A stretch of DNA of 64,000 nt from Hygrocybe punicea (GCA_963556145.1 OY744461.1:5280891-5344890), one strand, 5' to 3'. Shown: positions 24,807 through 35,990, counted from the first letter of the stretch. Numbers and translations: made by a program. The notes: generated by a model from the sequence alone, not told the origin.

Positions 24807-25025
24807 TCAATTACGTGTCAATATATTGTCAAGGTGGAAGTCGGATGTTTCAATGGTGGAAGGGCGTCTATGCCACAGATAGATCATGACAATGTAGAAA
24901 CCGATCAGGAAGGTGATGGCAATGCTGCCAATAACAATTACAGTAATGAGCTGTGTCGGGAGTACAGCCATTGTGATTGGTTTGTCGTGGGATAGCGTAA
25001 ACAAGATATCGAAGGGAAAAGACAA
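24807..25025 (-). CDS. Possible small membrane protein ORF
   Basis: A short frame encodes a strongly hydrophobic segment (LITVIVIGSIAITFLIGFYI) followed by WHRR and a polar tail, giving the appearance of a single-pass membrane protein. It lies on the same strand about 300 bases downstream of the broken gag-protease. There is no start-site support and no recognised family. It could be chance, or part of a non-autonomous retroelement where the polymerase should be. Confidence 0.25.
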   Translation of the reverse strand: MSFPFDILFTLSHDKPITMAVLPTQLITVIVIGSIAITFLIGFYIVMIYLWHRRPSTIETSDFHLDNILTRN

Positions 25026-25319
25026 TGTCGGTGACGTCCGTTGGCAAGGAGACTATTCGGGTACAACAAGGTCACGTGGGATATGTCCATGGTTGGTCTG
25101 GATTGTTCTAGAAGAAGGGACAAAAAGAGAACAAGAATAAGAAAATACAAGGATGTCCAGAAGAAGAAACAATGACATTGAAAAGAAGACAATGGACAAA
25201 AAGAAATGAAAAAGGAAGGTGTGCAGTGCAGAATCGTCATGGTCAGTATCGGAATGGGCATCGGGGGTTGGAAGCGGAGTTGGAAACGTAACAATGGATT
25301 GTGTTTTGAATCCAAGGAA

Positions 25320-26954
25320 AGCCGAGAATGACGTCAAAATCGCCTAGCGAGGAAATCTCAAGCATAAGGCGTTCATGGTAAGATGGTGGCGTGTAAAGAA
25401 TGATGTCGCAGGATTTATCAATAGGTCCCTCTCAGTTAGGCATCCTATCGATATTATGTATGGGTATTGGTTCTTCCAAATATGAGAAGGAAAAGGAGTT
25501 GTTTTCCATGAAATGGCAGTTGATGAAACAGCCAGAAGCACCTGTGTCGATTAAAACATGAACAGGGAATCGTTCTCCAGTGTCAGTGGTTTTGAGCCAT
25601 AGATTGACGATTAACATTTCGTCAGAAGAGTGTAAAGAACCAAGACAATGATAGAATTGTTCATCATTATGTTTACAAAGATCCAGAGTACTCAAAGAAT
25701 CTGAATCTGAAATATCTAATATCCCTCACGTACAAGTTTGTTAGAGAGGGCTGTCTTTTCTGCAGAGCTCATTGTAGACACACCCGATGTGAGATAAATA
25801 TTGTCCTTGTCCTTTGCTGCAGAAGTTCCTGAAGTTCCTTGTTCTCCATCTCTAGTTACTGTGCGAATGTTGTGAGGACCTTTTCCTCGACCACAAGAGG
25901 AGCGGTTGTTGTTGCACGATGATGAAGTGATGGAGGAAGAAGCACGAGTAGGATAATTGTTAGCCCAATGTTCTTTTGAGCCACAAACAATACATTGTCC
26001 CACAGCTTTCCTCTGTGCGGCAATGATGGGGTCAACCGATTCTGATTTAATGTGCGTAGAAGTTGAAGACAAAGTGGTGGGAGTATGGGTCTTCAAAGCA
26101 GTAGAGGGAGAGGTGGAAGCTTTAGGGGTTTCCTTCTTTTTACCAGTAGATTTCGAGGAAGGAGAAATGGTTGCGAGATATTGGCGATATTGTCAATCAA
26201 ATCGACTAGCATATTGTTTCCATTCCTGAAGGGTGGTAGGCATGACTGCAAGGGCAAATATTTTTGAAATGATCACTTGGTTTAATCCATCCTTAAAACA
26301 TCCAACGAGGACTTGATCATTAAATCCAGTAAGTGTCTCGTATTCTTCACAATGAACAATATATTCATCGATGGTATCCTTGCTTTGCTTGACCTGTTTT
26401 ATCTTCAAGCAAGCCATTGCTTCTCGATCGACATCCACAAAGGTGGAATGAATATCTGTTTCAAAGTTTGCCCAAGTGTAGGTGGTGAAAGCGGGACTCT
26501 GGACCTTGTTTTCAGCCCAAGGTAGAGCACTACTAGACTTCATGTACGATAAACCCAAAAGAACCTTTTGCGAGTTTGTGTATGCTTGCACACGAAGGAA
26601 GACATCACATTAATGAAGGAACTTTTTGACATTTTCAGGTTTACCATCGAAGTCATCTGATTTCACGTTTTCACAGTAGGGGCAGCTGGAGGTGGAGGTG
26701 GAGGAGGAACAGCAGCAGCATGAAGAGCGGCAATTTTGGCATTGGCGGTTGCAAGATCATGGTCAAGAGTATTGATGCGTTGGAGTAGTTGTTGAAGTTG
26801 TTGGTTGAGATGGGGGAGCTGGAGATAATGGAGAAGGAGGGGAAGGTGGAGAAGGTGGAGGTGGAGGTGGTTGTCTCCGAAAGGGTTGGAAGCGAGAAGT
26901 AGATGGAATAGGATCGGGGAAGCGAGGTGAAGAAGAACCAAAACCTGCAGACAT
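25320..26954 (-). pseudogene. Ty3-type retrotransposon Gag-protease remnant
   Basis: Read leftward from ATG at 26954 there are: a proline-rich Gag start (MSAGFGSSSPRF); after a frame change a coiled coil (LNQQLQQLLQRINTLDHDLA); a retrotransposon Gag core (26591-26193, with PAFTTYTWANFETDIHSTF); a zinc-knuckle region (25716-26096) whose last cysteine is tyrosine (CIVCGSKEHWANNY); and an aspartic protease with VLIDTGASGCFIN (25432-25695), ending near FDVILGFPWIQ (about 25330). The frame is broken by at least one shift near 26820 and by a TAA just before CDVFLRVQAYTN. No reverse transcriptase, RNase H or integrase follows. Flanking LTRs were not found. It is clearly dead. Confidence 0.8.
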
Positions 26955-27420
26955 AGCAGCAGATTGGGATTGAGTGTGAGGAGGTACGGTGGGCGAGCAG
27001 AAGTGAAGAAGACTTTAAATCTGTAATGCCACAGAATAAGCGAAAGGTTTTACTTCACAAGATGGTTTTTAGAGAAAGGGGCTTAGGTTCCAAAGACAGT
27101 CAATCTTAGAGTAAGAGGAAGCGATTGAGTTGCAAGGTATACAAAAGTTAAAGTCTACAGTACATGCTGAAAGTAGACTACTTATATAGTTCAAGGAAGT
27201 GGCTATGTTATGAGGAAAGGGATAGGGGCTATGCACCAGAGCATATGGTGATAAGGGATGAAACATATATGAAAGGAGATAACATACAGCATTTGTCGTA
27301 TGATATGACTAAGCAGAGGGAAAAGGCAGTGCATATGTGAAAGGAATGACTAAGGACAGCAGAAGAGGAGAGGGAAAGGAAAAAGGAAAAAGTAAGCATG
27401 TCTTAGCTAAGAAATCATAA
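26955..27420. other. No gene recognised
   Basis: Upstream flank of the gag remnant. It should contain the 5' LTR if one survives, but no repeat pairing with 23.6-25.3 kb was seen. Confidence 0.3.
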
Positions 27421-27422
27421 CA

Positions 27423-27640
27423 CTGGCCATCAGGCATGGGTTGGCCAACCCATCGGGATATATTGGCTGACCGGCAGGTATGGGTTGGCTGACCCATTTG
27501 GATATAATTGGCTGGCCACCAGATATGGGTTGGCCAATGGAACTGGATGTATTGGCTGGTCATTAGGCATGTATTGGCTGACCCAACTGAATGTATTGGC
27601 TGGCCATTAGACATGGGTTGGCTGACCCAACTGGATATTA
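27423..27640. repeat. Minisatellite, ~44-bp unit, five copies
   Basis: Each unit reads approximately CTGGCCATTAGACATGGGTT then GGCTGACCCAACTGGATATATTGG. Five diverged units follow head to tail. Confidence 0.9.
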
Positions 27641-28250
27641 CGAGTCCCATTAAGGGAATCATTTTATGTGGTCATTTTCCACCAACAACAAAATTGTTGC
27701 TAATGCTGATTTTACAAGTCATGAGAACTTATTTCAATAAGCCGTGTGAAATCATTTCTAACTGTGGGAAATAAAAATGATAGTCCATTGTGAAGCAATC
27801 TGACTCGTGGAATTTGAGCCAAAAAGGAAATACTTTTCCACAGTCACAAAATCACAAGATTCTATCATTTCCTTGTCATAGCTATTGAGCCAGCTCTACT
27901 TTAGTTGGTGCATTCTGGTGTCAGCATTGCATTATTTGGCAGACATATCATGTATCACATCGAATAACATTGATTTCCGCCCTCTTAAGGCCAAGTCTTG
28001 GACATGTTTTCCAGTACCCAAACTCTGATTTCGACGTGTTACATTGACAATTTCAGAAGTGACTGCAAATTCTTCGTATCCCAAAGTCAATGTTGCAGAA
28101 TTTTTGTTAAAAGAACAACTTCCTTCCCCAGCAATAACTGTCTGATTTCCGCTTTGGATCAAGCAACCAGGACATTTCAAACTGAGTTCTATGGATTACT
28201 TTAAGGATGAATTATTTATTTGTTGATCAAATTTTTAACAAAAATGAGCG
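27641..28250 (-). other. Possible coding remnant with a CxxC pair
   Basis: The minus-strand frame 28180-27932 (CPGCLIQSGNQTVIAGEG then SCSFNKNSATLTLGYEEFAV) is non-repetitive and protein-like, with one CxxC. It lacks an ATG and is only about 82 residues. I do not recognise the family; a decayed exon of a transposon protein is possible. The rest of the interval shows nothing. Confidence 0.25.
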
Positions 28251-28890
28251 AATGTGGAGTTTGCGGTGCATAGTTGCACCTTAGTGAGGTGGGGTCTATC
28301 TACCCTATGAGCAACAACCAGGCATGCATCTCGTGGAAGTTCTCTATTAACAAGATACCTCCACTAACACATGTATAACGTGTTGACTAACTTACAAGCT
28401 TTATGATGCGAAAGTCACGTGATCACTTGAATATTCAAATGTTCTCGCTGATCATATTCATGCACATTTCTTTATGTTCTCGTATGACAAATGTTTAAAT
28501 CAAGTCCATTCAACCTGATATATCCACCAGGTAAAAATGCATTTGAATTTTCGGAAACTTTTGGAAATTATACCATTGTGGCATTAATCAATGCATGAAT
28601 TGCCAAAGCTTGGGAAAAATAGGAACACGATGTTCATATCACATCACGGTGCTGGCAAGTTCAAGAACTTTGCCTAATTTTCAACAATGTGAATAAAGTC
28701 TAAATATATGGAGTTATGGTTTCATCAAGTTGATATCTCCCTGAATTAAGTTGTTGCTGACAATTTCTCTAATGCACGTTTTTCGAAAGAACTATTCTTC
28801 AATTTTCAAGACAGCAATCATTTAGTCAATCCAATGTTCTTTGCACTAATGAACTCTAAGCAAGTATAATAAAATAAGATATTCCACCGA
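28251..28890. other. No gene recognised
   Basis: AT-rich DNA with no supported feature, leading into the satellite. Confidence 0.3.
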
Positions 28891-28894
28891 ACTT

Positions 28895-29025
28895 GTGATT
28901 CATGTGATTATTCGAGCATTCAAACACATTTATTCAATCATGTGAGTCACGTGATTATTCGAGTGTTCAAACACATTTATTCAATCACATGAGTCATGTG
29001 ATTATTTGAAAGTGATGTCTGTCAT
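28895..29025. repeat. Short tandem repeat with CACGTG-like palindromes
   Basis: About two copies of a ~67-bp unit containing TCA(C/T)GTGATTATTCGAG and TTCAAACACATTTATTCAATC. It shares motifs with the adjacent 291-bp satellite and is probably its ancestor or a truncated unit. Confidence 0.7.
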
Positions 29026-29027
29026 GT

Positions 29028-29750
29028 GATCATTTGAACATTCAAATACTCTATTAGGTTGAGTGATAAAATCATATTAACATTGAAGATGAATTCTGAA
29101 ATATTGTACCGAATAAAAGACATTGCAGGAGAGTTGGATGTGTCAAACTTCTGTATTTAATTTCATCAGTCACTTTATGATCCATCCATTAAACACTGAT
29201 TCAACTAACTGTTAGTTGATCAATCATGTTCTTTTTCTTTGAGCGTTCAAATAGATTTATTCATTGATCACATGAGTCATGTGATTATTTGAACGTTCAA
29301 ACATCACTGTGATCACATGATCATTTGAACATTCAAATACCCTATTTGGTCAAGTGATGAAATGATATTAACATTGAAGATGAATTCTGAAATATTGTAC
29401 CGAATAAAAGACATTGCAGGAGAGTTGGGTGTTTCAAACTTCTGTATTTAATTTCATCAGTCACTTTACGATCCATCCATTAAACACTGATTCAACTAAC
29501 TGTTAGTTGATCAATCATGTTCTTTTTCTTTGAGCGTTCAAATAGATTTATTCATTGATCACGTGAGTCACGTGATTATTTGAACATTCAAACATCACTG
29601 TGATCACTTGATCATTTGAACATTCAAATACCCTATTTGGTCGAGTGATGAAATGATATTAACATTGAAGATGAATTCTGAAATATTGTACCGAATAAAA
29701 GACATTGCAGGAGAGTTGGGTGTTTCAAACTTCTGTATTTAATTTTATGA
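29028..29750. repeat. 291-bp satellite, about 2.5 copies
   Basis: The phase marker GATCATTTGAACATTCAAATAC starts at 29028, 29319 and 29610, an exact 291-base period. Units are about 95% alike. Each unit holds TGATCAC(A/G)TGAGTCA(T/C)GTGA and the palindrome-like TTTGAAC(A/G)TTCAAA, plus an invariant GACATTGCAGGAGAGTTGG block. It contains no coding sequence. Confidence 0.95.
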
Positions 29751-30272
29751 CTCACTTTAAGATCCATCTATTAAAAACTTATTCAAAATTAGTTGATCCA
29801 TCATGTTCTATTTGTTATCCATTATATCTTCCAATTATAAATTTACATAACTCTCAAGTCACCCTTGTTATTCATGAATTGAGTCATCACTGCATTCAAA
29901 GTTGAAACGAATAAGTAATTGAATAGTGAATCTAAATTTTCAATCGAGTTTGAATTCAACGCTAAATTAAATATTGAAATCAAGGCTGACTTAAGTATTG
30001 AATTTACATTCACTTGCACATTTGCTTCAAAGCTGTTTTCTCCCATTGTTACTACATCATTTGGGCTTATTGATTGGTATTACCATTAAAAATCCTCACA
30101 GTACATGTTGTTTAAATTAATGTGGAACAATCTCTTCAACTCAGCATCCAGATGTGTCAATGCCGAATTTACATCCGTGTCTTTCTTTGCGGATGATTGG
30201 AAATCTCAATCACGCATTACAGATGCGCAAAGAGGACAGGTACGGTCTGCAACAATGCCCCAGAACATCATA
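29751..30272. other. No gene recognised
   Basis: AT-rich, with a short run of TTGAAT/ATTCAA-rich sequence. No feature is supported. Confidence 0.3.
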
Positions 30273-30644
30273 TAGTGTTGCCACAGCTAAGCTAGCCTAG
30301 CCGTGGCTAAATTAGCTGCAGCTAAAGCTAAACTAATTCATGAAAAATGTCTTAGCCTTAGCCACTAGCCAAGTACTAGCTGCAGCTATGGCTAAGCTAA
30401 AGTCAGCTAAGCTAATGACTATTAGTCAGGTATGATATCCTTTTTAGGTATTTCTAGGCTGTTCTGAGATGATATTATTTTTATCTTCCCTTAGCTTCAG
30501 CTACAGCTAAGCTAACTTTCTGAAATACTTTAGCCTTAGCGATTAGCTGGAGATTAGCCATTAGCTTAGCTAAAATCAGCTAAGCTAAAATCAGCTAAGC
30601 TAATGGCTAGTAGCCAGCTATTAGCCTTAGCTGTGGCAACACTA
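30273..30644. mobile_element. hAT MITE made of AGCTAA repeats
   Basis: 372 bp beginning TAGTGTTGCCACAGCTAAG and ending CTTAGCTGTGGCAACACTA, flanked by ACATCATA and ACATCGTA (7 of 8 matching). The interior is almost entirely variants of GCTAAGCTA / TTAGCTGCAGCTA. The terminal decamer TAGTGTTGCC is shared with the 62582-63663 element, so the same transposase could mobilise both. Confidence 0.85.
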
Positions 30645-31129
30645 ACATCGTAAAGCTGCTGGAATCTGGTGATTCGATGGCTGTTCTTATGAAGCTGGTT
30701 ATTATGACTTGCCCTCACATTAGGTTTGTTCCTTTGCTTTTAAATACAATGCCATATTTCAAATGTTTCCAGCAGCTGGCATCAAACACTTCACCGATTA
30801 CAATAAATATATCACACTTTTGAAAATATTCTTTGTATATAGAGTTAGATGATCAGGATAAATTCATTTGCTTTGTGAAATTATTATATAATATTAATCT
30901 GCTTCATGGCTTCTATGTTATGAGTTTTTTCCTAAATTCTTACGAGTCCAGGCAGATCGTCCATAGTTAATTAATTAGTTAATCAATCAATTAATTAATC
31001 AATTAATTAATAATTGATTGATTAATTTTTGAAATCACCCATCATGCCAAATTCTAAAATCTTACTGCTTTTTTTTGAGCAAAATGATGAGTAGTCTCGA
31101 TTTTCTCAACTTTGTCCTCAAATATTTTC
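30645..31129. other. No gene recognised
   Basis: AT-rich DNA with a TTAATTAATCAA microsatellite near 30967-31025. No gene is supported. Confidence 0.35.
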
Positions 31130-31443
31130 TAGTGATGCCGAAGTTCGGTTCGGAACCGATCCGAACCCAGTTTGAACCACGAACCGAACTGGAAGTTCGG
31201 TTCTGGTTCAGCCATTTGGCTGAACCAAACCGCTGGTTAGGTTTGCAGTTCTGGCACTGACATGCGGTTCAAACCGCGTTCAAACGTGGTTCAAACTGCA
31301 AACCGTAATGTATAGTTACCTATGTAGATACTCATTTAGATACTTAATTTTTCACATTTTTTTCTATGCAGTCGCGTGAACTTAGGTCATGTGACCTTAA
31401 ACATACTCGCGCACAACTTCAAGTTCGACTCAACACTAACGTT

Positions 31444-32087
31444 TATGGCCAGTCAGGGGTACACCCGCAGTGCTCTGGGGCTGTACTCGGACCCGTACCC
31501 GTCACGGGTACGTACCCGAGGCCAAAAGTACGGGTATGGCACGGGTTTTGCAGGGGTACGGGAAGAAACATGCAAAATACTCCATTTTTACCTGTTTTTG
31601 GTGGTTTTTATGGTTATTGTGGACGGAATACTGGCCGGATCCCTTTAGTGTAAAGGTACACAATGTTCGGAATAGTGTGGAGAGTGTTGAGTGCATTTTT
31701 ACATATTTTTACAAGCAATGATTCTCATTATATCCCTCAAAAACATGCAAAATACCCCATTTTTACCTGTTTTTGGTGGTTTTTATGGTTATTGTGGACG
31801 GAATACTGGTTGGATCCTTTTAGTGTAAAGGAGCACAATGTTTAGAATACTGTGGGGAGTGTTGAGAGCATTTTTACATATTTTTACAAGCAATGATTCT
31901 CATTATATCCCTCAAAAATAGCGAAAAATACCCCAAAAATTGAGTTTTTGATATTTCTTCTCCCAAAAAAAATACAGCCCATACCCGTGTGGGTACTGCG
32001 GGTATTCTGAGGCTGGACTCGTACCCTTAACCCGTGGTACCCGTACTCTTAACCCCTGGGGGTATTGCATACCCTTGACCTGCCCTA
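31444..32087 (+). mobile_element. hAT family 1, copy b (nested)
   Basis: 644 bp with the same ends as 14631-15099 and a perfect 8-bp duplication CTAACGTT (31436-31443 and 32088-32095). It is 175 bp longer than copy a because the block around CATGCAAAATACCCCATTTTT is tandemly duplicated. Its insertion into the family-3 element dates it as younger than that element. Confidence 0.9.
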
Positions 32088-32262
32088 CTAACGTTACTCA
32101 ACAACCACGGTGAGTAATGACTTTATTTCATATTTTACTGACATTTTTTTACATAGAACAGCCCCATGGGGCCCACCTTGACCACATAAATAAGGCGCCT
32201 GTGGTCGACTTCACCCAACAACCTCCCTTGCATTCCAACGTGAGTCGGAGTGAATCGATGGC

Positions 32263-32500
32263 AGCAGCGGCAGCAGCAGCAATGGCAGTGGCAACACCAC
32301 CAATGCCACCACCCCGACGACGATGATGGCCAAATGATCCCCAGCGACAGCAACCGCAACAGCAGCAGCAGCAACCGCAACCGCAACTTCAACAGCGGCA
32401 GCAGCAGCAGCAACAGCAACGTTGGCAGCAGCAGCAGAGCAACACTGGTGGCAGCAGCAACCTGCCGCCTACAACACCAACACCAACACGACGACGACGA
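32263..32500. repeat. CAG/CAA microsatellite tract
   Basis: Imperfect GCAGCAGCGGCAGCAGCAGC and CAACAGCAACAG runs inside the family-3 hAT element. Confidence 0.85.
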
Positions 32501-32580
32501 TGACGACGATGACAGGGAAGTTGAAGGCTGGGAGGGTGCCCACCTACCAGCCCAGGTACGTACGCTAGCTTTAACCCATT

Positions 32581-33059
32581 TAGGGCAGGTCAAGGGTATG
32601 CAATACCCCCAGGGGTTAAGAGTACGGGTACCACGGGTTAAGGGTATGAGTCCAGCCTCAGAATACCCGCAGTACCCACGCGGGTATGGGCTGTATTTTT
32701 TTTGGGAGAAGAAACATCAAAAACTCAATTTTGGGGGTATTTTTCACTATTTTTGAGGGATATAATGAGAATCATTGCTTGTAAAAATATGTAAAAATGC
32801 TCTCAACACTCCCCACAGTATTCTAAACATTGTGTTCCTTTACACTAAAGGGATCCGGCCAGTATTCTGTCCACAATAACCATAAAAACCACCAAAAACC
32901 ACCAAAAACAGGTAAAAATGGGGTATTTTGCATGTTTCTTCCTGTACCCCTGCAAAACCCGTGCCATACCCGTACTTTTGGCCTCGGGTACGTACCCGTG
33001 ACGGGTACGGGTCCGAGTACAGCCCCAGAGCACTGCGGGTGTACCCCTGACTGGCCATA
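32581..33059 (-). mobile_element. hAT family 1, copy c (nested, inverted)
   Basis: 479 bp, inverted relative to copies a and b, ending TAGGGCAGGTCAAGGGTA on the left and TACCCCTGACTGGCCATA on the right. The flanking octamers AACCCATT and AAGTTGAC do not match, so the original insertion context was altered by deletion or recombination, perhaps with copy b. Confidence 0.85.
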
Positions 33060-33084
33060 AAGTTGACAACTTGCTAACCACACA

Positions 33085-33137
33085 CCTCGCAAACCCGGGC
33101 TGACACGTCAACAGACGCGCAGACGTCGTTTGCGAGG
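33085..33137. repeat. Nested palindromic module (family 3, first)
   Basis: Outer arms CCTCGCAAAC/GTTTGCGAGG are perfect inverted repeats around an inner ACACGTCA/AGACGCGC-like pair. It aligns with 63209-63261, where the outer arm differs at one position and the opposite arm carries the matching complementary change. Confidence 0.85.
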
Positions 33138-33475
33138 AATTTGGCATGGCAATGATGAAGAAAGACGCGGAAAGGGCCAACAACGTCAACAACCATGCAC
33201 AACAAAAATGCGGAAAGCGAGAGAACTGGCTGCGGAAAGTGAGAGAACTGGCCGCGGAAAGCGAGAGAACTGGCCGGGAGAGTGGTGCACCCACCCCCAG
33301 TTGCCAGGTAAGTCTTTTTTCGTTTGCTGTTGAATTTTCCCCACCATTGCAGACAGGCACAGTCCACGCCTTCGACCATCCCGCCTCCATCCGCCCGCCA
33401 ATGCACCATACTGGGCCCGAAGATGCCCCAGCCTGAAGCTACAACCACCCCACCTCCCATCCCACCTCCTGCTTC

Positions 33476-33527
33476 CCTCGTGAAACCCAGCGCCACATCA
33501 ATTGATGTGCGCCTGGTCTTCACGAGG
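33476..33527. repeat. Nested palindromic module (family 3, second)
   Basis: Outer arms CCTCGTGAA/TTCACGAGG surround a perfect 16-bp inner palindrome CACATCAATTGATGTG (33494-33509). It aligns with 63419-63480, whose arms are CCTCGCGAA/TTCGCGAGG and inner stem CGTATC/GATACG; all changes are paired. Confidence 0.9.
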
Positions 33528-33879
33528 AGATTTGGAGGTTGGTTCGCGGTTCGAACTGCGTTTGAACGCAGACCGAACGCGTTGAAACCATTCGACGCGG
33601 TTCCGGTTCTGGTTCGGCATTTGGCTGAACCAAACCAACGGTTTCAGTTCTGGTTTTCCAAAAAAGTTGAAAAACCGGACTGAACCGAACTTCGGCAACA
33701 CTAATATTTTCATGAATATGGCATTTATGATTGTAAAAAATTGAATGCTGCTCAGAAGAATGAGAAAAAATATTTCCATGACACGAAAAATGATCACAAA
33801 AGGAACTTGTCACACTGAGTCACAGGTTACTCACACTTCCGAGGCTCCCCCGACTTTTTCACCAGTTAAGATGCATCAT

Positions 33880-34735
33880 CCCAGAGATTTTGACCTGGCC
33901 CAATGTAAATCAACCCCCACACCTCGTTTGGGGTCAACACGAGAGGCCAGAGGGTCTCAACACCTCACTCTCCTATCTTCTGCCCTGGGCTCCAACTTCG
34001 AACTTTTAAGACTCAATGCCTGGCCTCACACATCTTGACCACCCCCAGCTTGAGGAGAACCCAACCGTCTTGTTCAGGTTTAAAACGAGATGTCAGGTGC
34101 CCCAGCACCATTGCCTTGCTACTCTGTGTCCAACCTCCACCCTCCCACTTTTTGATCATCTAAGGCACCCATTTTCGACCACCACAGCTCAACCACACTC
34201 CCGGCATCTCCTCTGTGTCCAAAATGAGAGCTCAGGGCCCACAAAACCATTGCCTTTCCACCCTTTGCTCAAACCCCCCACCCTCACTCATTCCACACCC
34301 ACACCACCTCCTTACATGCCCATTTTCGACCACCTCTGTCTCGAATAGACCCCTGACGTGCCGTTTGTGTCGACAACGAGAAGTGGGAGGCCCCACTCCC
34401 GTCACCTTGCCACTCTGTGTCTAAACCCCAATCCCCCATTTTCAACTATCAGGATGCTCCTACCCACCCCATTTTCAACCACCCCTGGCTAGTCTACACC
34501 GCCGGCACTCTGTTTCTGTTGAAAACGAGCGGTTTGAAGGTCTCAGGATTTCACATTCCATCTGTCTGCACAACCACCACCAAACCCTCTATTCAACTAC
34601 CAAGACACCCTGTCACGCACTGTTTTCAACCACCCATGGCCAGTCTACACCCCCCACACCTCGTTAATGTGGAAAATGAGCAGTTGGGGGCTTTCAGGCC
34701 CTCACACTCCGGCTGTCCGCCCAACCACAACTAAC
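33880..34735. repeat. Tandem array, ~150-bp unit, about 5-6 copies
   Basis: Units repeat the order CATTTTCGACCACC, GGCCAGTCTACACC, CACCTCGTT, GAAAACGAG, CTCACACTCC, CTGTCTGCCCAACCACC. The marker TTTTC(G/A)ACCACC recurs at about 34172, 34320, 34473 and 34621. The same unit forms the DNA around the LTR element at 47.8 and 52.95-53.45 kb. Open frames in it are not credible genes. Confidence 0.85.
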
Positions 34736-34749
34736 CCCCTTTCTATTCT

Positions 34750-35990
34750 GATGCATATAATCCCAATTACATCTTGGATCACCCAGGAATAAAACGTGGT
34801 GGCCGGTGTTGCTATGCATTCTTTTCAACACAATATTTGCCGGAAATGGTTCTCCATCCATCAACAATCTCGCTTGCGGGCGTATTGTGTTTGTCTTCAT
34901 AAGGGCTATGTGGAGCAGGTTCTGCATCTGCATCCATTTCAGATGAACGGTATTCATTTGTTTCGGTGGTGGCCACACATGGACCGTTTGACAAAGCTCC
35001 TTGATTCCAGCCAAGAAGCTTGACACATTTTCCAGCGTTATACCATATTGATTACCGCTATAAATTCTTCCATCAATCAAAGCCCGGATGGCAATTATTT
35101 AAATCCTCACATGTATGACATTCCCATGTCGACTCCACCAAAGACACAATCGGCTGATTTGAACTTTTCCCATGTTTTGTTTTTTCGATTGTATTGGAGC
35201 ATCGCATGATGGAATTCTGGCCAAAACATGTATTTAACCTGGAATCGTTGTGCTGCTGTATTGGAATCATCGCATTGCCAATGCTGCATTCGCATGGCCA
35301 CATAAACCTATTCATTATAGATTGCATCAGGTATAAACTTATCTAGATCACCAAGACAAAATACATACCCATTCCTGAATGCAAACCCCATAACTAGACT
35401 TGTGGTTTTTGATGTTGTGTATAAACCCCTCAAGGTGTGAAACGGTATCGTATTCCTTCTTTGATATTGTGGTTGTAACAAATGCCAGGTCATTTGTTGC
35501 GGCAGCTTTGCTGACAACGCATATCATAGGATCAAGAACAAAGATAATTCGGAAGACTTGGTTGTTGTTGGCAGTTGGCGCTATTGTATTCATTGGGGTA
35601 TAATCCATTTCGACATCGGAGGGAGACGGTGAGCGTGATGGTGGCAATAGTGAACGCTCCTCATCCATAGGATTTCGGACGCCTTGAGAGTTCTCTATGA
35701 CCTCCGGCCAAGACACACAGACTGTGGGCAGATTCCAGATGAGATACAATTCGGGTGTTTCAATGCTGATCCACAATGTCACTGACAGGAGCTCCCTGCT
35801 TTGTTCCAAAGGATGGTTCGTGTCTGTACTGATGTGCATTTTCATCCTGGACAGATATGGGTGCAAACTTCATAGCCAAATTCCTGAGCTCTAGGCATAT
35901 TTCAAAACTACAGAAATGAAGGTGTGTAAATGATTTGATAATGTGAACCATGAAAGGTACCAGATACGGGTATTTGTTGCTGGAGTTGGT
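34750..35990 (-). pseudogene. Unknown multi-exon gene, minus strand, probably decayed
   Basis: A chain of protein-like blocks read leftward. It includes an Asp/Ser-rich start (SPSPSDVEMDYTPM), a hydrophobic beta-like stretch (FRIIFVLDPMICVVSKA), GFAFRNGYVFCLGDLDKFIP, VAMRMQHWQC, an aromatic/charged block (FWPEFHHAMLQYNRKNKTWE) and a C-terminal part around ENVSSFLAGIKELCQTVHVW. Blocks are in different frames, some joined by plausible introns and some separated by stops. I do not recognise the family. It looks like a repeat-associated mushroom gene, and its YNRKNKTWEKFK stretch vaguely recalls gene A at 57.0-59.9 kb, which is weak evidence. Confidence 0.4.

Larger units (their letters stand above)
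31130..33704. mobile_element. hAT element, family 3, copy a, with nested insertions
   Basis: The ends TAGTGATGCCGAAGTTCGG and, read in reverse from the right, TAGTGTTGCCGAAGTTCGG lie inside a perfect 8-bp duplication ATATTTTC (31122-31129 and 33705-33712). Subterminal GGTTCGGTTCGAACC-type repeats occur at both ends. Inside are a family-1 hAT insertion (31444-32087), a second inverted one (32581-33059), CAG-rich DNA, two nested palindromes (33085-33137, 33476-33527) and two exon-like segments ending at GTACGT (near 32555) and GTAAGT (near 33309). A shorter relative is at 62582-63663. No transposase. Confidence 0.9.

Noticed and set aside
27423..29750. CRISPR-like arrays
   Set aside because: These are contiguous tandem repeats without unique spacers, in eukaryotic DNA.
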